20,598 nt of DNA from Bacteroidota bacterium (lineage in GTDB: Bacteria; Bacteroidota; Bacteroidia; NS11-12g; UBA955). Positions 15,085 to 20,598 of the stretch are shown piece by piece. The notes below the pieces were generated by a model. It made no database searches. It was not told the DNA's origin and worked only from the letters and a program-made list of their open reading frames with translations. Positions within the stretch are counted from its first letter, which is position 1. Each line of letters opens with the position of its first letter. A program made the position numbers and the translations under genes. The stretch lies in the NCBI GenBank assembly GCA_947460045.1, contig CANHGC010000002.1:1-20598 (forward strand). Reading direction: 5' to 3'.

Positions 15085-16612
15085 ACTCTGTGCGATACTC
15101 CATGTAAACACCGGCTGTCCACCCAAAAAAATCAGGCATCGCATACTCGTTTGTGACGTCCAATGTGCCAAAGTGCAAGTTGTATTTCTCCCAAAATTTC
15201 CCAGTGAGGATGAATTGGGTTTCAACCGATTGCAAATACCCTTGAATGAGTTCGCGGCGTTTGGTTGCGAGCGATTTTGACGAGGGGCTTTTCAAGACAT
15301 TTCCCTGGCTGTAATTTCCCAAGGCCTCTGCCACAAAATGGGTGAGGGGCGGCCAAGCGTTCGGGCTGTTCCATTGCGTGGCCCATCGCACTTGATTTTT
15401 TGAAGTGGTTATTGAATCGGTTAAAATGGGCAAACAAGGGTGCACGCCATATCGACCCACAAAAACATTACTGAGCGAATAAAGGGCTTTTCGGTGCTTG
15501 GTTGTGTTCGGTGCGATTTTGGCAAAGTAGGGCATGAATTGCGCTGCGTTGCTGTTGCCGTGAATGTGCCCCATAGCGATGTCGTAATCCCAATACCATC
15601 CAGTATGTTTGTCGTAGAATATTTTGTTAATCAATTCGTTACGATTCTTCGCGATGGATTTCCACTGTTTTGCTTTTTGTCTGTTTTTGAGTGTTGAGTA
15701 GCCTTCGAAAAGGGTCCTTTCTGTGATGTACAACAAACAGTTTAGGTCGAGCGGGGCCACGTTCATGCATCGCGCATTGAACCTCGGTGTAAAGTCCCAC
15801 CCACTTTCGGCTTCGGCCAACATGTGTCCCAATAGCCAAAGCCCCTTCCCCTGTTTTGGTTGGTTGGGTAGTTGGAAACTGTCTTGGTTTTGTTGGGCCA
15901 ATAGGGAATCGAATCCATCGCCCAATCGACCCGAAAGGAATCGCCCAAAGCGCAGTAAAAAGGCGTCATTGGCATCGTGGCCGTAATGGTTGTATCCAAG
16001 CGAATGGGGTGCGAGTTTGCGCTCTGAGGTAGATAGTCCCAGAAAACGTTCGCGCATCCACCAGCTGTGTTCCATTTCCAATGCGTTGAGTGCTCGGCGC
16101 AGCCAAACAGTGTCTTGGGTGGTGTTGTAAATATCTGAAACCATCGCACCGAGCATGGGTGGCTGACTGCGGTTGGTCATTGAATAGCGATTGGCGTTGG
16201 GTACGTGTCCGAACTTTTCTACCAGCCAAATCAGGTTGTTACAGTTGTTGATGGCTTGCTGTAGTGCGGCCTGTTCATCAGGGGTGGATTCGCCGTTTCG
16301 ATGGGGGTGGGTGCCGTAGGCGATGAGACCACGGTTGATAAAATAGCTATCCCAGTAGTACATCTCCTGAAACATTTTGTTGCCCGCCAATGTGGGTGTG
16401 GAGTATGGGTGCGGTAATCCAATGAAGTCGGCAGAATCCTTGGTGAGGTGTCTCACGCTGCGTTTCCAATGGTTGCGGTAATGGGTGAGCGCGTCGCTGC
16501 TATCTGCCTGTGTGAGGTCTTGGGCGAACGTGTTTTCGGAGACGCCCAATAGCCAGAGGAAGGCGAGTGCCATCGTCGTGGATATCAATTTGCCTTTCCC
16601 TTGCTTCGCCAT
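15071..16612 (-). CDS. treA: Exported GH37 trehalase
   Basis: 513 aa, typical of GH37 trehalases, which hydrolyse trehalose to two glucose with inversion. An N-terminal signal peptide (hydrophobic stretch about 10-24, cleavage near TFAQ) predicts a periplasmic or secreted enzyme. Family landmarks: [10 protein letters not shown] (81-90), the first trehalase signature; [10 protein letters not shown] with D273, matching the catalytic acid region; [10 protein letters not shown] (413-422), a diverged form of the second signature QWDxPxGWxP; and [15 protein letters not shown], where E489 matches the catalytic base position. The glycine-rich loop usually before that Glu is shortened to DVTNEY. It starts at an ATG with a TATTTTTG box 4 nt upstream, 42 nt after the DUF3050 gene. 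Trehalose is the likely substrate; another alpha-glucoside is possible given the divergence. Confidence 0.85.
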   Translation of the reverse strand: MAKQGKGKLISTTMALAFLWLLGVSENTFAQDLTQADSSDALTHYRNHWKRSVRHLTKDSADFIGLPHPYSTPTLAGNKMFQEMYYWDSYFINRGLIAYGTHPHRNGESTPDEQAALQQAINNCNNLIWLVEKFGHVPNANRYSMTNRSQPPMLGAMVSDIYNTTQDTVWLRRALNALEMEHSWWMRERFLGLSTSERKLAPHSLGYNHYGHDANDAFLLRFGRFLSGRLGDGFDSLLAQQNQDSFQLPNQPKQGKGLWLLGHMLAEAESGWDFTPRFNARCMNVAPLDLNCLLYITERTLFEGYSTLKNRQKAKQWKSIAKNRNELINKIFYDKHTGWYWDYDIAMGHIHGNSNAAQFMPYFAKIAPNTTKHRKALYSLSNVFVGRYGVHPCLPILTDSITTSKNQVRWATQWNSPNAWPPLTHFVAEALGNYSQGNVLKSPSSKSLATKRRELIQGYLQSVETQFILTGKFWEKYNLHFGTLDVTNEYAMPDFFGWTAGVYMEYRTEFALP

Positions 16613-16616
16613 GGGT

Positions 16617-16624
16617 CAAAAATA
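16617..16624 (-). promoter_or_regulatory. Promoter box of the trehalase gene
   Basis: On the minus strand TATTTTTG (complement of 16617-16624) is a full TAnnTTTG match and is followed by ACCC and then the ATG at 16612, a 4-nt gap. No TTG was found at 17-23 nt upstream, so the match rests on the -7 box and its position alone. Confidence 0.5.
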
Positions 16625-16654
16625 CGCGGGTTATACCGCTTTTTCTCGGGGCGA

Positions 16655-17434
16655 TTACAATTGCGCTGCGATGCCATCCCACAGGGCGATGCGGGCGCGG
16701 AGTGCTTCTTGTGCAGTGGCTGTGGCTTCGGCCCATTTCTGGGGGTCTTCACCGCAAACATGAGAAAGCATCAACGCGGAAAGTCCTGCATGGTGGTCGC
16801 CATCGAGTTCGATGTGACGTTCCAGGTAATAGATAAAGGTGTTGAAGTTCTGTCCGTTCGCATTCAGTTCTTTCACCATCGCAAGGAACATGTCTGGAAT
16901 CAGGTCTTCCCGTCCAAAAGCAAATGCTGCGGCTACTTCATGCAGTCGGTCGCGACCGATGATTTCGAAGGTGCTGCTCACAAAACGCGCCGCGGCGGCA
17001 GGGGCATCGGCATGGGTCAAGGCTTCGGGAACAGTGTGCGATTGTTGCAAAGCGCTAACCACTCTGTCTATGCTGTTATGTGATGCGCCGGCTTCGTTCA
17101 TGGCCCGTTTGTACAATTCGAAGTGGCTGATATGTCCGCCCGTTGGATCCTCATCGCTCTCTTCGCCCAAGACGATTTCGTTGATGAAAAAGCGCAATTC
17201 GGCGGTTCCCACGGGGATCCAAGGCGATTGGGTGCAGGTGAGGTGGTGTTGGAGGTATTTGAGGAGCGACATAAAATCCCAAACCGCGTATACATGGTGT
17301 TCCATGAAGCGTTGGAGTTTTTCTTGGCTGTTGATTTTGTTGTATAAAGGGTGATTGGCCAGTTGGGTTCTAAGGTCTTGGATGTTGGCTTGTAAGGAGG
17401 CCAAATGGCTGTTATCAGTGGCTTGTGAAGTCAT
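16655..17434 (-). CDS. DUF3050-family protein, heme-oxygenase-like fold
   Basis: 259 aa from the ATG complementary to 17432-17434. The all-helical protein carries the DUF3050 pattern: NHPLYNKI, FMEHHVYAVWDFMSLLKYLQ (43-62), INEIVLGEESDE (84-95), SHFELYKRAM, FAFGREDLIPDMF (171-183) and YLERHIELDGDHHA (203-216). The function of DUF3050 is not established. The late motif H207-x3-D211-x2-H214, with E176 about 31 residues before, resembles the metal ligands I recall for heme-oxygenase-like diiron oxidases, so a di-metal oxygenase or oxidase is a testable idea. No signal peptide or membrane span is seen, so it is probably cytoplasmic. Its promoter box TACCTTTG is 4 nt before the ATG. A longer start at 17494 would cover that promoter and was rejected. 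Confidence 0.8.
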   Translation of the reverse strand: MTSQATDNSHLASLQANIQDLRTQLANHPLYNKINSQEKLQRFMEHHVYAVWDFMSLLKYLQHHLTCTQSPWIPVGTAELRFFINEIVLGEESDEDPTGGHISHFELYKRAMNEAGASHNSIDRVVSALQQSHTVPEALTHADAPAAAARFVSSTFEIIGRDRLHEVAAAFAFGREDLIPDMFLAMVKELNANGQNFNTFIYYLERHIELDGDHHAGLSALMLSHVCGEDPQKWAEATATAQEALRARIALWDGIAAQL

Positions 17435-17438
17435 GGTG

Positions 17439-17446
17439 CAAAGGTA
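17439..17446 (-). promoter_or_regulatory. Promoter box of the DUF3050 gene
   Basis: On the minus strand TACCTTTG (complement of 17439-17446) is a full TAnnTTTG match, then CACC, then the ATG at 17434: a 4-nt gap. No TTG at 17-23 nt upstream was found. The 128-nt divergent gap 17435-17562 holds this box and a weaker one for the opposite gene. Confidence 0.5.
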
Positions 17447-17487
17447 ACAAGGCAAATGCAGTGGGGTTTTAGTGATTGTCGAAGTTT

Positions 17488-17521
17488 TTGTCATTTTTAT
17501 CTCATTCTCCGTTTACCTTTT
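17488..17521 (+). promoter_or_regulatory. Weak candidate promoter of the Cys-domain membrane protein
   Basis: TTG at 17488-17490, a 23-nt spacer, then TACCTTTT (17514-17521), 7 of 8 matches to TAnnTTTG. It would give a leader of about 37 nt before the ATG at 17563. The upstream spacing is at the limit of the consensus. Confidence 0.3.
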
Positions 17522-17562
17522 ATTTGGATGGCGTATTAAGCCCGGATTTAACACAAAAAAAC

Positions 17563-18393
17563 ATGAAAAAAATGCGCATTTCCATCGAAAAACCTTGTCA
17601 TGAAGATTGGCAGGGAATGACAGCCGAGTCTCAGGGTAGGTTTTGTGGCGCCTGTGAAAAAACGGTGATTGATTTCAGTGAAATGAGTGATGCAGAAATT
17701 TTGCTGTATTTCTCAAAACCCAAAACAGAGAAAGTCTGTGGGCGGTTTCGTCCGGAGCAGTTATCGCCCAGTGGGGAAAGTGCCACGCCACTTTTGGCTG
17801 AAAACATAGTTAGCCATAAGATGCCCAATTATCCCGTTCAGCCAAGCAAGCATCTGTTACATTTTGCTTATTTGTTGGTGATGGTTTTGGGTGTTGGCGT
17901 TTCGGCTTGCGGCGATGCGGGGATCAATGGTAAGGTGAAGGGACAAGTGCAATTGATCAATGTGGATACTTCAGGAGATGCGAAGCGTGGTGGGTCCGAT
18001 GATACAGCGAAGAAATCGTCTGAGCCGGTGCGGTTGATGGGCGATACAGTGGCTTACGTGGTGCCGAATGAAGAATCGAAGCCGCCGCGCAACGAAGAGC
18101 CAAAGACCAAACCCATGGTTCATATGCCGATGCGTCCCAAGCCCAGTTTTCCCGACGAATACATGACTGGACCTTATGAATATCCGCTAAAACCCGGGAC
18201 GGCGAAGGATACATCGACTAGAAATATGCCAATAAAGAATGCGCAACCTACACCGAAGTACATCAAAGGAAAGGTATCTCGTCCAATCATGGGGAAGCCC
18301 AAAATCATTCAGATTGAGCCTAATGAAGTACAAGATTTCAAGATCATGGGCGAATGCGTGTTGCCCATTGAATACGAAAAACCCCAGGGTTAG
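17563..18393 (+). CDS. Membrane protein with Bacteroidota Cys-motif N-terminal domain, unknown function
   Basis: 276 aa from the ATG at 17563. Residues 6 to about 67 form a compact domain with the pattern PC(12)HEDWQGM...GRFC(28)GAC(31)EKTVIDFSEMSD...VC(59)GRF..EQL. This arrangement is common at the N-terminus of Bacteroidota proteins, often ahead of TonB-like or carboxypeptidase-regulatory domains; the four cysteines could bind a metal, though I know of no proof. One membrane span follows (about 98-115). The remaining 160 residues are Pro/Lys-rich and low in order, with the repeated word PMxxxP, and no known domain. By orientation the Cys domain should be cytoplasmic and the tail periplasmic. 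An in-frame TTG at 17476 would extend it by 29 residues unrelated to the domain and was not used. Its stop codon overlaps the SPFH gene's stop tail to tail. Confidence 0.75.
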   Translation: MKKMRISIEKPCHEDWQGMTAESQGRFCGACEKTVIDFSEMSDAEILLYFSKPKTEKVCGRFRPEQLSPSGESATPLLAENIVSHKMPNYPVQPSKHLLHFAYLLVMVLGVGVSACGDAGINGKVKGQVQLINVDTSGDAKRGGSDDTAKKSSEPVRLMGDTVAYVVPNEESKPPRNEEPKTKPMVHMPMRPKPSFPDEYMTGPYEYPLKPGTAKDTSTRNMPIKNAQPTPKYIKGKVSRPIMGKPKIIQIEPNEVQDFKIMGECVLPIEYEKPQG

Positions 18394-19337
18394 GCGCTGG
18401 TTTTCTTGGTGGTTTTGCCGGCCGTGGCATCAATTTGATTCATGGCCATCATTTCCTTGAGCGTTTTGTTCATGCCATCGGTTGAGCCATCGAGGAAGAT
18501 GACGTTGCCGTTGCCATCGGAGGCGAAGTTTTTGATGGCTTCGGTCCACATACTAAACAGCAAGAACGATGAATCGAGGTCCGCTTCTTTCATTTCGATG
18601 GCGGCGTCGCTCATACCTTTGGCCACTTCTTTTCTGAACAGGGCGATACCTTCACCGCGCAACTGGGCTGCGATTTTTTCGGCCTCGGCAGAGATTTTGA
18701 TGGCGTTACCTTCGGCTTCAGCGGCTTTGGTTTTGGTGATCAAGAGTGCCTGGCCTTCGTTTTCAGCTGCGGCTTTCAGATTCGATGAGGCCACAACTTG
18801 CGCCATGCTCTTGGTGATGACTTCGTCGAAGGTGATGTCGTTCAATTGCAAATCGATGAGGTGGTAGCCCCAAGATTCCAATACGGCATCGATGCCTTCT
18901 TTCACAGATTCCACGATTTCTTTGCGAAGGGCGAGGATTTCGGCCTGACGTTTGGTTGCTACAAATCCGCGGATCGATCCTTCGATGGTGCGGATGAGGG
19001 CGGTCATGAAATCGCGGTCATTGACGAATTTGAAGGCTACGTTTTTCAGTGTCTCTTCGCGGTTATCGAACACTGAATACAGCAACATCGCCTTGAAATA
19101 AACGTTGGCTTGGTCTTGGGTAATGGCTTGGAAATCCAATTCGATGCTTCGGTTTTGAATGGATACTTTGCGATAAACGACTTCCAAGAAAGGGATTCTG
19201 AAATTGAACCCGGGGTAGAGGATTCTACGATATTTTCCAAACATGGTGATGATGGCAACACTGCCTTGTTGCACAGTCATGATGGACGACAATAGGGCTA
19301 GCACGGCCAGCCCTATGTAGATGTAATTGGTTATCAT
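18390..19337 (-). CDS. SPFH/band-7 membrane protein (stomatin/prohibitin-like)
   Basis: 315 aa. One N-terminal membrane span (about 4-20), then the SPFH domain: VQQGSVAIITMFGKYRRILYPGFNFRIPFLE, IQNRSIELDFQAITQDQANVYFKAMLLYSV, LNDITFDEVI, followed by an Ala/Glu-rich helical region (LKAAAENEGQALLITKTKAAEAEG and on) typical of the family's coiled-coil part. SPFH proteins form large membrane-associated oligomers that organise membrane microdomains or hold proteases and other partners. The C-terminal 40 residues are specific to this protein and end in a Lys/Thr-rich tail. It sits 29 nt after a coiled-coil gene and also has its own TATCTTTG box 7 nt upstream of the ATG. No NfeD-type partner gene is in view, so the partner is unclear. 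Confidence 0.9.
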   Translation of the reverse strand: MITNYIYIGLAVLALLSSIMTVQQGSVAIITMFGKYRRILYPGFNFRIPFLEVVYRKVSIQNRSIELDFQAITQDQANVYFKAMLLYSVFDNREETLKNVAFKFVNDRDFMTALIRTIEGSIRGFVATKRQAEILALRKEIVESVKEGIDAVLESWGYHLIDLQLNDITFDEVITKSMAQVVASSNLKAAAENEGQALLITKTKAAEAEGNAIKISAEAEKIAAQLRGEGIALFRKEVAKGMSDAAIEMKEADLDSSFLLFSMWTEAIKNFASDGNGNVIFLDGSTDGMNKTLKEMMAMNQIDATAGKTTKKTSA

Positions 19338-19344
19338 TGTGTAT

Positions 19345-19352
19345 CAAAGATA
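19345..19352 (-). promoter_or_regulatory. Promoter box of the SPFH gene
   Basis: On the minus strand TATCTTTG (complement of 19345-19352) is a full TAnnTTTG match ending 7 nt before the ATG at 19337, the same box and gap as before the His-rich protein at 8170. It lies in the 29-nt gap after the coiled-coil gene. No TTG is present at 17-23 nt upstream. Confidence 0.5.
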
Positions 19353-19366
19353 CATAAAAACAGGGG

Positions 19367-19759
19367 TTAAAACGTCTTCGCCAAGAATTGGAGATAGGTC
19401 ATTCTGAGTTCGCCGAAAATCTTCTTAAATTGGATCATTTCATCGCGCAATGCTGTGTGGTCGTTGGTTTTTCTGTGGTCTGTTGCCACATTGTTGGCTT
19501 CGGCCAGTGCGGCAAGGGCTTTTTGATTGTGGTGGATTTCGGCATTTAGTTCGTCGATGACTTCGTTGTGTCTGATGAATTGATTTTGATAGTGTTCAAC
19601 CTCTGCTAGCAGTCCTTTTCCGGTGTTTGCCGAGACCACCTCGGAGAGTCGATTGATGTAGGTTTTGATTTCATCCTTAGCCAAAGCGAGTTCAGAAAGG
19701 TATTGGATGTTTTCTGTGTGCAATTCGTGCAAGTATTTTTGGGCTGATTGTGTTTCCAT
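19367..19759 (-). CDS. Small coiled-coil protein, unknown function
   Basis: 130 aa, highly charged, with long amphipathic helices and almost no Gly or Pro: LSELALAKDEIKTYINRLSEVV, then LLAEVEHYQNQFIRHNEVIDELNAEIHHNQKALAALAEANN and a C-terminal helix FKKIFGELRMTYLQFLAKTF. Heptad spacing of hydrophobic residues predicts a coiled coil. There is no signal peptide or membrane span, so it is probably cytoplasmic. I do not recognise a named family. It lies directly upstream of the SPFH gene in the same direction, 29 nt apart, so the two may be co-transcribed and could interact, though the SPFH gene also has its own promoter box. No clear promoter box was found before this gene. Confidence 0.72.
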   Translation of the reverse strand: METQSAQKYLHELHTENIQYLSELALAKDEIKTYINRLSEVVSANTGKGLLAEVEHYQNQFIRHNEVIDELNAEIHHNQKALAALAEANNVATDHRKTNDHTALRDEMIQFKKIFGELRMTYLQFLAKTF

Positions 19760-19858
19760 AGCTCAACGAATCTCATTGTTTGATTTTGGTTTTATTATGA
19801 TTCCGCTCATGAATCATTATGATTGTTGTTGGTCATTGGGTGTTTCGATCGTTTGCGA

Positions 19859-19899
19859 TTTGCGCAAAAACTTACGCGTTGAGTTGCGATAAATGCAAC
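19859..19899. promoter_or_regulatory. Palindrome and inverted repeat in a divergent intergenic region
   Basis: The 173-nt gap between divergent genes (19760-19932) contains the perfect 10-bp palindrome TTTGCGCAAA (19859-19868) and GTTGC-N7-GCAAC (19883-19899). ATTATGATT also occurs twice (near 19794 and 19816). These could be operators for the rightward gene, but the region is AT-rich and short repeats arise by chance. Confidence 0.25.
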
Positions 19900-19920
19900 A
19901 TATGGTCATTCGATGAATCC

Positions 19921-19928
19921 TAGTTTTG
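19921..19928 (+). promoter_or_regulatory. Promoter box of the right-edge secreted protein
   Basis: TAGTTTTG (19921-19928) is a full TAnnTTTG match, followed by TTCA and the ATG at 19933: a 4-nt gap. No TTG lies 17-23 nt upstream. The position matches three other genes in the window with a 4-nt gap. Confidence 0.5.
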
Positions 19929-19932
19929 TTCA

Positions 19933-20598
19933 ATGAGAAAAGCATTATTGATCGTTTGGATTTCTGTTTTGATTCATATCATCTTGGTGAATCAACTTTT
20001 GGCTGCGAAGGTCGCGGCGGCTCCCACTGCCTATTCCATTGACCGTGTACTTGAGATGCGGGGTTGTGTCCAGAAAAAAAAGCCCAATCCCCCAGATTCT
20101 ATTTCTTTTGAGATTAAGGGGCCCATTTTGAAAAATCATCTTCAAGAACTATCTCAATCCAAGGAAGTTGTTCGATTCCGGTGCGACATTGATCCAACAT
20201 GGCAATCTCGGTTGAAAAAGTATTACATCAAGTTGAATTCAGCGTCCATCGATCGGAACGCTTATAAGAATAAGGATATTGCAGGGTTGTTGTTTGCAGT
20301 TTCTGATTCTGGTTGTTTTCTGTACGATTGGGAAACGTCTATTGGAACCTATGTGCCATATAGGGCAACTTCTATTATTCACAAGGGTGTGCCACCGAGA
20401 AATTTGGTGAAAAAGATTGTCCTTCGTTCAACTGTGTTGTTCACAGGTATTGGTTTGGCTGGGTCGGGTGGTTTGATTTCATTAGGAACCGGTGCAATCA
20501 TTGCTGATGGGGTCGATATTGAAACTGCCCGACTAGCCGTTAATAAAGTCGCTGACGAGTTTCCGAGCGCCCTGGTTCAAGACCAAGCTGAGTTCCAA
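19933..20598 (+). CDS. Secreted or membrane-associated protein of unknown function, 3' end missing
   Basis: The frame is open from the ATG at 19933 to the window edge, 222 codons, with no stop, so the gene continues to the right. It starts with a signal peptide or signal anchor (MRKALLIVWISVLIHIILVNQLLAAK). The next 140 residues are a mixed alpha/beta region with ISFEIKGPILKN, IDPTWQSRLKKYYIKLNS and LLFAVSDSGCFLYDWET. A Gly-rich hydrophobic segment lies at about 167-190 (TVLFTGIGLAGSGGLISLGTG, key feature: small residues), possibly a membrane span. I recognise no family. Codon use looks like the neighbours. A TAnnTTTG box 4 nt before the ATG supports this start. Confidence 0.7.
   Translation, partial: MRKALLIVWISVLIHIILVNQLLAAKVAAAPTAYSIDRVLEMRGCVQKKKPNPPDSISFEIKGPILKNHLQELSQSKEVVRFRCDIDPTWQSRLKKYYIKLNSASIDRNAYKNKDIAGLLFAVSDSGCFLYDWETSIGTYVPYRATSIIHKGVPPRNLVKKIVLRSTVLFTGIGLAGSGGLISLGTGAIIADGVDIETARLAVNKVADEFPSALVQDQAEFQ

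Noticed and set aside
15048..15122. Upstream start of the glycosyltransferase inside the trehalase gene
   Set aside because: The extra 25 residues have no GT2 similarity; the ATG at 15047 directly precedes the first beta strand and has a promoter box.
17435..17494. Upstream start for the DUF3050 protein
   Set aside because: It would place the TACCTTTG box inside the coding sequence and adds a low-complexity Thr/Lys stretch.
17476..17562. TTG start extending the Cys-domain membrane protein by 29 residues
   Set aside because: The extension is unrelated to the conserved domain, overlaps the divergent promoter region, and ATG 17563 fits the family.
1..20598. CRISPR arrays, tRNA or rRNA genes, insertion sequences, integrases, phage or toxin-antitoxin genes
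   Set aside because: I looked for regular spaced repeats, cloverleaf-like segments, transposase or integrase motifs and terminal repeats, and found none that could be supported.

Overview
This window looks like a chromosomal segment of a Bacteroidota bacterium. The signs are: repeated TAnnTTTG promoter boxes (the -7 element of that phylum) just upstream of start codons; few strong Shine-Dalgarno sites; a CzcA-type RND pump fused to its outer-membrane TolC-like partner; and a protein with the PC..W..M...GRFC..C domain common in that phylum. I saw no tRNA, rRNA, CRISPR array, insertion sequence or phage gene.

Region A (1-8107, all + strand) is a compact inorganic-sulfur island. In order it holds: the C-terminal end of an outer-membrane beta-barrel (porin-like); a Tat-exported SoxB-like thiosulfohydrolase; a TauE/SafE sulfite-exporter-type permease; a membrane-anchored diheme cytochrome c resembling the thiosulfate dehydrogenase TsdA; a thiopurine-methyltransferase-type thiol methyltransferase; a CstB-like persulfide dioxygenase with a pseudo-rhodanese and an active rhodanese domain; the two halves of a split YeeE/YedE thiosulfate-type transporter; and a rhodanese lipoprotein. 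Gaps are mostly tiny, so this probably forms one or two operons, with a possible internal promoter before the permease gene. The set could import thiosulfate or sulfane sulfur, oxidise it in the periplasm (SoxB-like and TsdA-like) and the cytoplasm (CstB-like), export sulfite and methylate toxic thiols. SoxYZ and SoxXA are not in the window.

Region B (8108-14285, + strand) is a divalent-metal efflux locus: a small secreted His-rich protein with its own promoter, a hairpin-containing leader, a giant CzcA-TolC fusion, and a CusB/CzcB-type adaptor lipoprotein that overlaps it by ATGA.

Region C (14286-17434, - strand) holds a DUF3050 protein (heme-oxygenase-like fold, possible di-metal enzyme), an exported GH37 trehalase and a family 2 glycosyltransferase. 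Each has its own putative promoter box 4 nt before its start codon.

Region D (17435-20598) holds a Cys-domain membrane protein (+), a convergent SPFH/band-7 protein preceded by a coiled-coil protein (both -), and a secreted protein of unknown function that runs off the right edge (+).

The two most striking observations are the sulfur island, with its unusual SoxB, and a set of six genes whose TAnnTTTG boxes lie exactly 4 or 7 nt upstream of the start codon, which predicts nearly leaderless mRNAs.
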